Assembly: GCF_025642155.1 (NCBI RefSeq)
Contig: NZ_CP106798.1
Coordinates: forward strand, 5,270,001 to 5,334,000
DNA: 64,000 nt
Source of the DNA: Streptomyces sp. HUAS 15-9
Lineage (GTDB): Bacteria > Actinomycetota > Actinomycetes > Streptomycetales > Streptomycetaceae
Reading direction: 5' to 3'
The notes below the pieces were generated by a model. It saw only the letters and a list, made by a program, of their open reading frames with translations, did no database searches and was not told where the DNA came from. A program made the position numbers and the translations under genes. Below, piece by piece: positions 16,499 through 25,454 of this stretch (the first letter of the stretch is position 1; each line of letters begins with the position of its first letter).

Positions 16499-17575
16499 TC
16501 ACACCACCCGCGTCGCCCCCGCGAACGGCATCTCGTCGATCGGGGCCAGGCGTACGGGCGCCGACGGGTTCGGGGCGTGGATCATCTGGCCGTTGCCGAC
16601 GTAGATGCCTACGTGGCTGATGCCGGAGTAGAAGAAGACCAGGTCGCCGGGCCGGAGTTCGGAGCGGGAGACCCGTCGGCCCGCGTTGATCTGGGCGTAG
16701 GTGGTGCGGGGGAGGGAGATGCCGGCGGAGCGGTAGGCGGCCTGGGCGAGGCCCGAGCAGTCGAAGGCGTCGGGGCCGGTCGCGCCCCAGACGTAAGGGC
16801 TGCCCAGCTTCTGGTAGGCGTACGAGACGGCCGCCGCGGCGCGGGAGTCGGGGGCCGCGGCGGAGCCGAGGGCGGTCAGGGCGTCCCGTGGGTCCGAGGC
16901 CGACCTCGAGGCGTGGCCCGTGGCAGCCGCCGTGTCCGTGACTCGCGCCCGCTCCTGCGGGGTGAGCCGGGACAGCAGCTCTCTCGCCTCGCCGAGCTTC
17001 CCGGTGACCGTCTTCTTCTGCCGCTTCAGCTCGGCCTGCCGTGACCTGAGCGACACCAGCTCGACACGGGCGGCGCCGCGCAGCTGCTCGATCTCCCGGA
17101 GCTGCTTGCGCACCCGGGTCACTGTCTGGGACTGCCGGTCGCCCGCCCGCTCGGCCAGCGCCGTGCCCTCCAGATACCGGTCGGGATTGCCGGAGAGCAT
17201 CAGCTGCACCGTGGGATCGAGCCCACCGCTGCGGTACTGCGCCGCCGCGACGGTACCCAGCGCGTCCCGCGCCGAGTTGAGCTTCTGCTCCTTGCGGGCC
17301 GCCTCGTCCCGCAGCGACTTCAGCCGCCGCTGCGCCGAATCCGCCTTCTCCTTCGCGCCGTTGTACTTCTCGGTGGCGGCCTCCGCCTCCTGGTACAGCT
17401 TGTCGACCTTCGCCTTGACCTGGGCCGGTGTCAGCTGCGGCTCGGCGTGCCCGATCCCCTCGAAGCCCGTTGCCGTGGCCGCGCCCGCCAGGGCGATGGT
17501 CACGGCCGTGCGGGCGGTGCTGCCGCCCAGCGAGCGCTGTCGGGGCCTTCGGTGCACTGCCACCTCGACCGTCAC
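16499..17575 (-). CDS. NlpC/P60 peptidoglycan hydrolase
   Basis: 358 aa from the GTG at 17575 (starts 9-15 bases downstream are possible). A signal peptide precedes GHAEPQL; residues 55-215 are coiled coil; the last 115 residues are an NlpC/P60 domain with the Cys in FDCSGLAQAAY, His in SHVGIYVG and the third polar residue in MIHAPNPS. These enzymes cut the D-Glu to diamino acid bond in stem peptides. It is the same architecture as the gene at 19443-20657 but with a shorter linker and no ydaO riboswitch. It probably acts in growth or division in the wall. Confidence 0.9.
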   Translation of the reverse strand: MTVEVAVHRRPRQRSLGGSTARTAVTIALAGAATATGFEGIGHAEPQLTPAQVKAKVDKLYQEAEAATEKYNGAKEKADSAQRRLKSLRDEAARKEQKLNSARDALGTVAAAQYRSGGLDPTVQLMLSGNPDRYLEGTALAERAGDRQSQTVTRVRKQLREIEQLRGAARVELVSLRSRQAELKRQKKTVTGKLGEARELLSRLTPQERARVTDTAAATGHASRSASDPRDALTALGSAAAPDSRAAAAVSYAYQKLGSPYVWGATGPDAFDCSGLAQAAYRSAGISLPRTTYAQINAGRRVSRSELRPGDLVFFYSGISHVGIYVGNGQMIHAPNPSAPVRLAPIDEMPFAGATRVV

Positions 17576-17923
17576 GTCCTTCCGTACGACCTGGCCGGCT
17601 ACGCGTCCGGCGGCGGCCCGCACGGGGGGAGCGGGCCACCGCCGGACCCTTCTCGGCGGAGGCGGCCGGCTGCCGCCCCTGGTCCGGACGGCGGTGGGGA
17701 GCCGGTCACCTGGTGGAGGACGCTAAACCTGACCGTGTCGGCTCGGTGACGTCATGTATGGAAGTGCCCGCATCGGGCTTAGCGGTGACCGTATGTGACC
17801 GTCATGGGGGTTCGGAGCCGTCGTCTTCACGCAGCGCGATGACCGAAGCGGTGGTTCCGTGGCGCACGGGGGCGGTGGGGTGCTATGAGGCACATATATG
17901 CGGGGGCATTAGGCTCCCGCCTC
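17576..17923. other. 348-bp divergent region with a 5'-UTR hairpin
   Basis: A 15-bp stem with one mismatch (arms 17607-17621 and 17631-17645) lies in the predicted leader of the NlpC/P60 mRNA about 32 bases upstream of its start. A tandem GTGACCGTAT/GTGACCGTCA repeat is at 17785-17804. No ydaO core motifs were found here, and no gene. Confidence 0.5.
17607..17645 (-). promoter_or_regulatory. Stable hairpin in the NlpC/P60 5' leader
   Basis: Arms CCGGCGGCGGCCCGC and GCGGGCCACCGCCGG (14 of 15 pair) with a 9-nt loop, close to the start codon. No U-tract follows on the minus strand, so translational or mRNA-stability control is more likely than termination. Confidence 0.4.
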
Positions 17924-18277
17924 ATGCACATACTCATCCATCTCTTCGTCGGCCTGCACATCATCGGCATCGCCGCGCTCCTCGGCGGCTTCCTCACCCA
18001 GATGAAGGCGATGGGCAAGGGCACCGCCCGCTTCGTCCCCGCAATGCTGCACGGTGCGCTGACCATGCTGGCCACCGGCGTGATCCTGGTCGGCCTCCAC
18101 CAGGCCGAGGGCCACGACATCAACGTCGTCAAGATCGGCGCGAAGCTGGCCCTGCTGATCGTGATCCTCGGGCTCGTCTATGTGAAGCGGGACGAGGAGA
18201 CGGCGGACAAGCGCCTGTTCGGGCTGGTGGGCCTGCTGACCATGACGAACATCTTCATCGCCGTGCTGTGGACGTGA
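17924..18277 (+). CDS. Small integral membrane protein
   Basis: 117 aa, four membrane helices (for example ILIHLFVGLHIIGIAALLGG and LALLIVILGLVYV), no known catalytic motif. The ATG at 17924 is favoured over an in-frame ATG at 17885 because TAGGCT at 17911-17916 lies seven bases upstream of a start at that ATG, as in leaderless Streptomyces mRNAs. It converges on the TDT transporter with a 6-bp gap. Function unknown. Confidence 0.7.
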   Translation: MHILIHLFVGLHIIGIAALLGGFLTQMKAMGKGTARFVPAMLHGALTMLATGVILVGLHQAEGHDINVVKIGAKLALLIVILGLVYVKRDEETADKRLFGLVGLLTMTNIFIAVLWT

Positions 18278-18283
18278 CCGGGC

Positions 18284-19252
18284 TCAGCGCGCGGCCCTGA
18301 GCCCGGCGCCGGCCGACCGGACCGCACCGGCGGCGACCGCGAGCCAGACGGCCACGGAGATCCACACCAGCCCCCGTCCGAGCCCTTCCAGCCACGGGAT
18401 GCCGAGGGCGGCCGCGACCGACAGCGCCGCCGTCGCCGTCATCCCCATCGGGAACACCGTCGACCAGCGGCGCACGTCGAAGCGCAGCCGAGGGCGCACC
18501 ACCTCGGAGGTCAGCAGTACGACGTAACAGGTCAGATCGAGGACGACCAGGGCGATGACCGTATCGCGCAGGACGCCGAGGTTGTCGTCGTCCCACAGGT
18601 ACAGCCGCGCGCTGTCGGCGGAGATCAGCTTCGCGGCGGCCAGCGCCGAGATCGCGAGCGCGCCGCCCGCGATCCACTGGTCCCCGGGCCCCTCGATCAC
18701 CTGCCGCACGTCGAACCGGGCCAGGGCGAACCCGTAGAGCACGAGCCCCAGCCAGAACAGCACGAGCGCCGCGTGCGCGAGCCATGCCGTCGCCTCGGCC
18801 GCGGCGAGCGTGGCGCCGAGCACGGCGAGCCCCTGCGTGGCCACGCAGCACAGGAACACCGTGCCCGGCATGCGCCGGTGCAGGTGCCGTACGACGAGCA
18901 GGAGCAGCGCCGGCCAGAGCACCGCGCACAGGGCGAGCAGCGCTTCGGCCAGGCCCTGCCGGCCCAGTGCGGAGAGACGGGTGCCCAGCACCGCGGTCGC
19001 GGCGACGGCGGTGAGCGCGCCCGGTGTCCGCGCCTCGGCCACCCAGCGTCTGCGCTGCCACAGCAGCCCCACGGCGAAGTCCGCGGCCAGCGCCAGCCAG
19101 GCGACCGAAGCCATCGCAAGGGCGATCAGGGACAGGGCCTCGTACCCCGCCAGTTGCAGTCCGACCGACACGATGCCGGTCGCCATCACGGCGGCCCCGG
19201 CCGTCGGCGGGCGCCGCTTCCACCAGGCGCGCAGGGGTGAGGAGGCGGGCAT
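18284..19252 (-). CDS. TDT-family (tellurite-resistance/dicarboxylate) transporter
   Basis: 322 aa with about ten membrane helices and no signal peptide. The start PTAGAAVMATGIVSVGL in helix 1 and FPMGMTATAALSVA in a late helix are typical of the TehA/SLAC1-like TDT family, which moves small anions such as malate, sulfite or chloride, and is linked to tellurite resistance in some bacteria. Substrate cannot be assigned. No regulator or enzyme partner is adjacent. Confidence 0.8.
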   Translation of the reverse strand: MPASSPLRAWWKRRPPTAGAAVMATGIVSVGLQLAGYEALSLIALAMASVAWLALAADFAVGLLWQRRRWVAEARTPGALTAVAATAVLGTRLSALGRQGLAEALLALCAVLWPALLLLVVRHLHRRMPGTVFLCCVATQGLAVLGATLAAAEATAWLAHAALVLFWLGLVLYGFALARFDVRQVIEGPGDQWIAGGALAISALAAAKLISADSARLYLWDDDNLGVLRDTVIALVVLDLTCYVVLLTSEVVRPRLRFDVRRWSTVFPMGMTATAALSVAAALGIPWLEGLGRGLVWISVAVWLAVAAGAVRSAGAGLRAAR

Positions 19253-19341
19253 GGGCCCGATGCTAAAGAGCCGTGCGCGCCTTGCGAGCGGGGCACGCGC
19301 GCGCGTGCCGGGAAAAACGCGCGGGTGCGGGACACGTGGGT

Positions 19342-19438
19342 GGGGGACAGGGGCGCGTGCGTGCGCGGTCGCGGTTCACCACGGCTGCGGCGCTCGCGTC
19401 ACCACGGCCGCGGTGCTCGCGCCCCTGCCCCACCGATC
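19342..19438. repeat. Nested inverted and direct repeats after the NlpC/P60 gene
   Basis: Two 23-bp direct repeats beginning TCACCACGG (about 19375 and 19398, two mismatches) lie inside a long inverted repeat whose outer arms are AGGGGCGCG and CGCGCCCCT. On the minus strand this follows the NlpC/P60 stop and probably serves as its terminator. Confidence 0.5.
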
Positions 19439-19442
19439 TCTC

Positions 19443-20657
19443 TCACGCCGGCCGTACCACGCTGTGGATGATCGACGCGCCGCCGTAGTAGATCGACTCC
19501 TCGCGGACGTAGGCGCCGGGCTTCGGGGCGTGGATCATCATGCCGTTGCCGATGTAGATGCCGACGTGGCTGATGTCGTCGTAGAAGAAGATCAGGTCGC
19601 CGGGCTCGGCGTTGGTGAGCGAGACCGTGGTGCCCACGTTGACCTGGTCCCAGGTGGTACGCGGAAGGCTGACGCCCGCGGCCCGCCAGGCAGCCGAGGT
19701 GAGGCCGGAGCAGTCGTAGGAGTCGGGGCCGGTGGCGCCCCAGACGTACGGCTTGCCGATCTGGGCGCGGGCGAAGGCGATCGCCTTCGCGGCCTTGGTG
19801 GCGTACGAGGAGTCCGAGGACGAGCCGGTCGACCCCGTCGAGGTGGACGAGCCCGAGGAGCCCGAAGAACTGGACGAGCTCGACGAGCTCGAGGCGGCGG
19901 CCTTCTTCGCCGCCTCCTCGGCCGCCTGCTTCTTCGCGAGCTCCTCGGCTGCCTGCTTCTTGGCGAGCGCCGCGGCCTGGCGTGCGGCCTCCTCCTGCTT
20001 CTGCTTCTCGATCGCGGCGAGCCGGGCCTTCTCCTGTGCCGTCAGCGTGGACAGCAGCTCGCGAGCCGAGGAGAGCTTCTTCTGGACGGTGGCCTTGGCG
20101 GTCTTCAGCTCGTTCTGCGACTCGGTCAGCGTCTGGAGGCTCTTGGCGGCCTCCTGCCGCTTCTTCATGGTCGCCGACTGCTGGGTGACGTAGTCGTCGA
20201 CCGCGCCCTTCTGCCACGAGGTCATCCGGCCCATCAGCTGGGTCTGGTCGAAGTAGTCCTGCGGGGAGTTCGAGAGCAGGAAGGTGGCGGTGTCGGGCGC
20301 GGCGGTCCCGGTGCGGTACTGGGCGGCGGCGAACGTACCCAGTTCCTCACGCGCCTTGTTGAGCTTGTCCGTGCGCCGCGCCACGTCGTCCAGCAGGGTG
20401 TCGACGGTCTTGCGCTGCTTGCCGGACTTCTCCTTGGCCGCGTTGTACTTCTCGGTCGCCGACTCCGCCTGGCGGTACAGGTCGTCGACCTTCTTCTCGA
20501 CCTCCTCGATGCTCGGCTTGTCGCCGCCGGGGGAGGGCGTGGCGTTGGCGGTCTGGGAGAGCAGGGCCACGGAGGTGAGCGCGGCGGTGGCGATGGCGGG
20601 GGTGCGTATGCCTGCTACTAGGGAACTCGCGGGGCGCGACTTGCGGTGCGACGCCAA
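19443..20657 (-). CDS. NlpC/P60 hydrolase under c-di-AMP riboswitch
   Basis: 404 aa from the TTG at 20657, which has AAGGAG nine bases upstream and lies just after the riboswitch; upstream in-frame codons are riboswitch sequence. Signal peptide (TAALTSVALLSQTANA), coiled coil to about residue 240 with an Ala/Lys/Gln-rich end, a linker with a run of ten or more Ser, then NlpC/P60 with YDCSGLT, SHVGIYIGN and MIHAPKP. It should cleave stem peptides in the wall. Placing it behind a ydaO element ties wall lysis to c-di-AMP, as known for rpfA and other Streptomyces wall hydrolases. Confidence 0.93.
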   Translation of the reverse strand: MASHRKSRPASSLVAGIRTPAIATAALTSVALLSQTANATPSPGGDKPSIEEVEKKVDDLYRQAESATEKYNAAKEKSGKQRKTVDTLLDDVARRTDKLNKAREELGTFAAAQYRTGTAAPDTATFLLSNSPQDYFDQTQLMGRMTSWQKGAVDDYVTQQSATMKKRQEAAKSLQTLTESQNELKTAKATVQKKLSSARELLSTLTAQEKARLAAIEKQKQEEAARQAAALAKKQAAEELAKKQAAEEAAKKAAASSSSSSSSSSGSSGSSTSTGSTGSSSDSSYATKAAKAIAFARAQIGKPYVWGATGPDSYDCSGLTSAAWRAAGVSLPRTTWDQVNVGTTVSLTNAEPGDLIFFYDDISHVGIYIGNGMMIHAPKPGAYVREESIYYGGASIIHSVVRPA

Positions 20658-20679
20658 GGGAGGCGACTCCTTCCATGTT

Positions 20680-20830
20680 CCGCCTACCGAGTTAGCTGTC
20701 GGGTTCGGGCGGGTGGTTCGGAAGGGTTGCCCTACGGCCGCTTCTCCGGGGGGAGGTTCGGCCGATTCACCCCAAGGTCGGTTGGGTCCCCGGCTCCAGG
20801 TGCCGTGGCGGGCACACCGGACTCGGCGGA
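20680..20830 (-). promoter_or_regulatory. ydaO-type c-di-AMP riboswitch
   Basis: Read on the minus strand: CCGCC at the 5' end pairs with GGCGG at the 3' end (P1), and between them lie GGAGCCGGGGACCC, GGGGTGAATC, GGGCAACCC and the hallmark CCGAACCCGACAGCTAAC. These are the conserved blocks of the ydaO aptamer, which usually turns gene expression off when c-di-AMP binds. It ends 22 bases upstream of the TTG start of the NlpC/P60 gene. Confidence 0.9.
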
Positions 20831-21111
20831 GGCCGCGCGGCCCGGCGACGTTCGCCGGTGGGGGTCGTACGGCCCGCCCGAGACGGTAGCCAACTGGTGT
20901 GGCCCGTGTGAAGGTTGATGGGCGATATGCCCGATACATTTTCGTGACCTGATGCAGAATTCCGCCCGTGTGACAGCATGCCTGCGGAGCGTGAGACAGT
21001 TGTCCGGCTCATGCATCGGGAAGATCCCCGCGAGATCCCCCGCGCGCGGGGCCGGTCCCGTTTCCGGGGCGGCGGTCGTTTGTCGGTGGGGCGCCCTAGA
21101 CTCGGAGAGCG
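20831..21111. other. Divergent region between the riboswitch and pcrA
   Basis: Carries the riboswitch mRNA promoter (not pinpointed) and the pcrA promoter. GGGCGATATGCCC near 20920 is a short palindrome. TAGACT at about 21096 may be the pcrA -10. No gene was found. Confidence 0.45.
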
Positions 21112-23595
21112 ATGAGCAGCCTCTTTGACGACAGCTTCCTGGCGGACCTCCAGACCCCTCACGGGCGCGAGGAGGAGCCTCCGCCGCCGCCCGAGGACGA
21201 TCACGCTCCGGAGTCGGTTCCGGACGATCTGTTCGGTGGGAAGTTCGACGTGCCGCCGGACCGGGACAACTACTACCGCGACGGCGCCCCGCGCCCGGTG
21301 ATCGACGCCGCGGCGCTGCTGGAGGGGCTGAACGAGAACCAGCGCGCGGCCGTCGTCCACGCCGGTTCCCCGCTGCTCATCGTGGCCGGCGCCGGATCCG
21401 GCAAGACCCGTGTGCTCACGCACCGCATCGCCCACCTGCTGGCCGAGCGGAGCGTGCACCCGGGCCAGATCCTCGCGATCACCTTCACCAACAAGGCCGC
21501 GGGCGAGATGAAGGAGCGCGTCGAGCACCTCGTCGGCCCGCGCGCGAAGGCGATGTGGGTGATGACCTTCCACAGCGCGTGTGTGCGCATCCTGCGCCGC
21601 GAGAGCAAGAAGCTCGGCTTCACGTCGTCGTTCTCGATCTACGACGCCGCCGACAGCAAGCGTCTGATGGCCCTGGTCTGCCGCGACCTGGAGCTCGATC
21701 CCAAGCGCTTCCCGCCGAAGGCCTTCAGCGCCAAGATCTCGAACCTGAAGAACGAGCTGGTCGACGAGGAGGACTTCGCCGCACAGGCCGCCGACGGCTT
21801 CGAGAAGACCCTCGCCCAGGCCTACGCGATGTACCAGTCGCGGCTGCGCGAGGCGAACGCCCTCGACTTCGACGACCTGATCATGACGACGGTCAACCTG
21901 CTGCGCGCCTTCCCGGACGTCGCCGAGCACTACCGCCGCCGCTTCCGCCATGTCCTCGTCGACGAGTACCAGGACACCAACCACGCCCAGTACGCCCTCG
22001 TGCGCGAGCTCGTCGGCACCGCCGGGCACCCGGTGGACGTACCGCCCGGCGAGTACGACCTCCAGCCCGCCGAGCTGTGCGTCGTGGGTGACGCCGACCA
22101 GTCCATCTACGCCTTCCGCGGCGCGACGATCCGCAACATCCTCCAGTTCGAGGAGGACTACCCGGACGCGACGACGATCCTCCTGGAGCAGAACTACCGC
22201 TCCACCCAGACGATCCTCTCCGCCGCCAACGCGGTCATCGAGCGCAACGAGTCCCGCCGCCCCAAGAACCTGTGGACCAACGCGGGCGCGGGCGCGCACA
22301 TCACCGGCTATGTCGCCGACACCGAGCACGACGAGGCGCAGTTCGTCGCCGACGAGATAGACCGCCTCACGGACGCGGGCGAGGCGAAGGCGGGCGACGT
22401 CGCCGTCTTCTACCGCACCAACGCGCAGTCCCGTGTCTTCGAAGAGGTCTTCATCCGCGTCGGCCTGCCCTACAAGGTCGTCGGCGGCGTCCGCTTCTAC
22501 GAGCGTAAGGAGGTCCGGGACGTCCTGGCCTACCTGCGCGTCCTGGCCAACCCGGAGGACTCCGTGCCGCTGCGCCGGATCCTCAACGTCCCCAAGCGCG
22601 GTATCGGCGAGCGTGCCGAGGCGATGATCGACGCCCTCGCCCAGCGCGAGAAGATCAGCTTCCCGCAGGCGCTGCGCCGGGTCGACGAGGCGTACGGCAT
22701 GGCGGCGCGCTCGACGAACGCCGTCAAGCGGTTCAACGTGCTGATGGAGGACCTCCGCACGATCGTCGAGTCCGGCGCGGGACCGGCCACGGTCCTCGAG
22801 GCGATCCTCGAACGCACCGGCTATCTCGCCGAACTGCAGACCTCCACCGACCCGCAGGACGAGACCCGCATCGAGAACCTCCAGGAACTCGCGGCCGTGG
22901 CCCTGGAGTTCGAACAGGAACGCGCGGAGGGCGAGCAGAGTACCCTGGCCGACTTCCTGGAGCAGGTGGCGCTGGTCGCCGACTCGGACCAGATCCCCGA
23001 CGAGGACGAGGAGGGCTCGGGGGTCATCACCCTGATGACCCTGCACACCGCCAAGGGCCTGGAGTTCCCGGTCGTCTTCCTCACCGGCATGGAGGACGGC
23101 GTCTTCCCGCACATGCGCGCCCTCGGCCAGACCAAGGAGCTGGAGGAGGAGCGGCGCCTGGCGTACGTCGGCATCACCCGCGCGCGGGAGCGGCTGTATC
23201 TCACGCGGTCCTCGCTGCGCAGCGCCTGGGGACAGCCGTCGTACAACCCGCCCTCCCGTTTCCTGGAGGAGATCCCGCCCGCCCATGTGCAGTGGAAGCG
23301 GACGGGAGCGGCGGCGCCGGTCTCCTCCGGACCCGCTTCCGGTGTGGCGGCCTCGCTGTCCTCGTCCCGCTCGCGCTCGTCGGCGTCGGGCGCGTCCGGG
23401 TTCGCCACGAAGCGGGTCTCGTCGAAGCCGGTGGTGTCCCTGGCCGTCGGGGACCGGGTCACCCACGACCAGTTCGGACTCGGCACGGTCCTCGCGGTGA
23501 CGGGCGCGGGGGACAACGCCCAGGCGACGATCGACTTCGGTGACGCGAAGCCGAAGCGGCTGGTGCTGCGGTACGCGCCGGTGGAGAAGCTGTAG
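21112..23595 (+). CDS. pcrA: ATP-dependent DNA helicase PcrA/UvrD
   Basis: 827 aa, full length superfamily 1A 3'-5' helicase for repair, rolling-circle replication and clearing of RNA polymerase. Motif I is AGAGSGKTRVLTHRI, motif II VDEYQDTN, motif III GDADQSIYAFRGA, motif IV QNYRSTQ, motif V TLHTAKGLEFPVV, motif VI YVGITRARERLYL. After a Ser-rich linker the C-terminus is the Tudor-like domain (VGDRVTHDQFGLGTVLAV) that binds RNA polymerase in PcrA proteins. N-terminal 70 residues are acidic and non-conserved. GGAGAG precedes the ATG. Very confident. Confidence 0.97.
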   Translation: MSSLFDDSFLADLQTPHGREEEPPPPPEDDHAPESVPDDLFGGKFDVPPDRDNYYRDGAPRPVIDAAALLEGLNENQRAAVVHAGSPLLIVAGAGSGKTRVLTHRIAHLLAERSVHPGQILAITFTNKAAGEMKERVEHLVGPRAKAMWVMTFHSACVRILRRESKKLGFTSSFSIYDAADSKRLMALVCRDLELDPKRFPPKAFSAKISNLKNELVDEEDFAAQAADGFEKTLAQAYAMYQSRLREANALDFDDLIMTTVNLLRAFPDVAEHYRRRFRHVLVDEYQDTNHAQYALVRELVGTAGHPVDVPPGEYDLQPAELCVVGDADQSIYAFRGATIRNILQFEEDYPDATTILLEQNYRSTQTILSAANAVIERNESRRPKNLWTNAGAGAHITGYVADTEHDEAQFVADEIDRLTDAGEAKAGDVAVFYRTNAQSRVFEEVFIRVGLPYKVVGGVRFYERKEVRDVLAYLRVLANPEDSVPLRRILNVPKRGIGERAEAMIDALAQREKISFPQALRRVDEAYGMAARSTNAVKRFNVLMEDLRTIVESGAGPATVLEAILERTGYLAELQTSTDPQDETRIENLQELAAVALEFEQERAEGEQSTLADFLEQVALVADSDQIPDEDEEGSGVITLMTLHTAKGLEFPVVFLTGMEDGVFPHMRALGQTKELEEERRLAYVGITRARERLYLTRSSLRSAWGQPSYNPPSRFLEEIPPAHVQWKRTGAAAPVSSGPASGVAASLSSSRSRSSASGASGFATKRVSSKPVVSLAVGDRVTHDQFGLGTVLAVTGAGDNAQATIDFGDAKPKRLVLRYAPVEKL

Positions 23596-23606
23596 GCACA
23601 CGCGAC

Positions 23607-23641
23607 GAGCCCCCGCCGATCGGAAGATCCGGCGGGGGCTC
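23607..23641. terminator. Bidirectional terminator
   Basis: Perfect 11-bp stem (GAGCCCCCGCC with GGCGGGGGCTC) and a 13-nt loop between convergent pcrA and the M23 peptidase gene. Confidence 0.8.
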
Positions 23642-23667
23642 GGTCACGCGTGGAGAGGAGTGGGGAT

Positions 23668-25185
23668 CTACGTCGGGTCCAGGTCATGGCTGCGAAGCCA
23701 CGGCAGCGGGTCTATGGCCGAACCGCCCGCCGGCCGGACCTCGAAGTGCAGGTGCGGGCCGGTCGAGTTGCCCGAGTTGCCCGAGTACGCGATCGGCTGT
23801 CCGGCCTTGACGCTCGTACCGGAGGCGACCCGGTAGCTGGAGAGGTGGCAGTACCAGGTCTCCGTGCCGTCCTTGGCCGTCACGATCATCATGTTGCCGT
23901 AGGCGCTGTTCCACTGGGTGCGGGCCGTGCCGTCGGTCGCGGCCATCACCGTCGTGCCGTACGAGACGGGGAAGTCGATGCCCGTGTGCACGGACATCCA
24001 GTTCACGCCCGCCTGGCCGAAATAGGCGCTGAGCCCTCTCTGCAGAACCGGTAGCGCGTACTTCGGGCGCAGCCGCTCCTTGCGGGCAGCCTCGGCCGCC
24101 GCCTGCTTCTGCTGGGCCAGCTGCTGTGCCTTGAGGTCGATGCGCTCCTGGGTCCGGCTGGCCCGGTCGGCGAAGTCGTCGGCGCCGGCGGAGAGGTTCT
24201 CCAGCTGGGTGTCCAGCTGGTTGTTGGCGGCGGACGGTTTCACCGACTTCGTCTCCGGCGCGGAGGCGCTGTTGTCCTTGCCGCCGCCGATCAGGTTCAG
24301 GTTGCCGACGGAGGCGGCGGCGATCCCGGCGACTCCCATCACGCAGGCCGAAGGCACGGCCACGGTCAGCAGCGCGGAGCGCTTGGGCGGGCGGCGGCGG
24401 GAACGCGCCCCGCCCCGTGATCCCGCACGGGTGGACGGGAGCGGGGTGAACTCTTCCTGATCGTCCAGCAGTGGCGTTACTGCGGGCAATTCGCCCGTGG
24501 CCGTCGGGTCGTCCTCGTCCGGGACGGCCTCCTCGAAGGCGTCGTCCTCGTAGTTCTCGTAGTCGTCGTGATTCTCGTACGAGAGCTGGTCGAAGGTGGT
24601 GGTCGCCTGCTGGTCGAAGGGTTCGGCCTGCCGCTCGTGCTGGGCGGCCACGACGCTGCCGTCGGAGTTCCACTGCGTGGCGTCGTACGTACCGGTCTCG
24701 AAGGCCTGCGTGCCCCAGTCCCACTGCTGGGTCGGGGCGGCGCCGGTGTGCTGCTCGGGCTGGAGCCAGGCGTTCGCGTCCCTCTCCCAGAGGGGGGACC
24801 CCCAGCCGCTGATGTCGTTCCCCGTGGCCTGCTGGGGGATCGTCCAGGCGGTGTTGTCGTAGGCGCCGCTGTCGTAGGCGGCGTGGTGCTGGGCCGCGTA
24901 CGGGTCGTAGTTCAGCGTCTGGTGGCCGCTGGTCTGCCACTGCGTGGTGTCGTACGCGCCCGTGGCGTGACCCCCGCCCGGGAGGTTGCCGAAGAGCGGG
25001 TCGGTCTCGAAGACCGAGGTGGTGGAGTGGGCACCGGTGGCATAGCCGTCCGTGCCGTATCCGGCGTACGAGGTGAAGTCGCCGTACTGGGCTTCCTGCC
25101 CGCCGTACGACGCGTAGGGCGCCGAGGCGGCATCGGAAGCCGGAGCCGGGGAGGTCGTGATCCCCGACGGGTGACGGTCGTTCAC
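23668..25185 (-). CDS. M23 (LytM) metallopeptidase with cytosolic repeat domain
   Basis: 505 aa from the GTG at 25185 (AGAGAAG upstream). Residues 1-265 are disordered, rich in Gln, Tyr, Thr and Gly, with repeats of the form TGxYDxTQW (residues 75-83, 106-114, 164-172) and looser copies near 50 and 147. One membrane helix follows (271-293), preceded by Arg/Lys-rich sequence, so the repeats should be cytosolic. Residues 325-375 are helical, and 376-500 form the LytM domain with zinc ligands in HTGIDFP (His400, Asp404) and HLHFE (His480). It likely cuts wall cross-bridges or acts as a scaffold. Confidence 0.9.
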   Translation of the reverse strand: MNDRHPSGITTSPAPASDAASAPYASYGGQEAQYGDFTSYAGYGTDGYATGAHSTTSVFETDPLFGNLPGGGHATGAYDTTQWQTSGHQTLNYDPYAAQHHAAYDSGAYDNTAWTIPQQATGNDISGWGSPLWERDANAWLQPEQHTGAAPTQQWDWGTQAFETGTYDATQWNSDGSVVAAQHERQAEPFDQQATTTFDQLSYENHDDYENYEDDAFEEAVPDEDDPTATGELPAVTPLLDDQEEFTPLPSTRAGSRGGARSRRRPPKRSALLTVAVPSACVMGVAGIAAASVGNLNLIGGGKDNSASAPETKSVKPSAANNQLDTQLENLSAGADDFADRASRTQERIDLKAQQLAQQKQAAAEAARKERLRPKYALPVLQRGLSAYFGQAGVNWMSVHTGIDFPVSYGTTVMAATDGTARTQWNSAYGNMMIVTAKDGTETWYCHLSSYRVASGTSVKAGQPIAYSGNSGNSTGPHLHFEVRPAGGSAIDPLPWLRSHDLDPT

Positions 25186-25389
25186 CAACTTCTCTTTCGC
25201 CTCGACAACAGGGGCTGCCAGAGCAGTGCGGCGACTGTACCCGGCGGTATGCGGGCGCGACAATCTTCGGAAGGTTTCGCGCCCGAAGGAAACGGGCATT
25301 CGGCCGTGTTTCGGGGGACGATGGCCGCGGGTTTGGCTTTGTGTTCGAAGATTGTTCGACGTCCGGTCGTCTGCCGGTCCCGCTAAGTC

Positions 25390-25427
25390 GGCGAGTCCGG
25401 ACGGCTGTCGCGCCGCCCGGACTCGCC
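25390..25427. terminator. Terminator of the lipase gene
   Basis: Perfect 11-bp stem (GGCGAGTCCGG with CCGGACTCGCC) and a 16-nt loop, 28 bases beyond the lipase stop on the minus strand. Confidence 0.7.
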
Positions 25428-25454
25428 CGGTATGACCCTGTTACGGCCCTGTTC

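Noticed and set aside
17576..17884. A ydaO riboswitch before the first NlpC/P60 gene
   Set aside because: The core blocks (GGGTGAAT, CCGAACCCG-CAGCTAAC) are absent. Only an unrelated hairpin and short direct repeats were found.
20767..23601. A 944-codon open frame on the minus strand
   Set aside because: It is antisense to pcrA, whose motifs are all intact. Long antisense frames are usual at this GC content.
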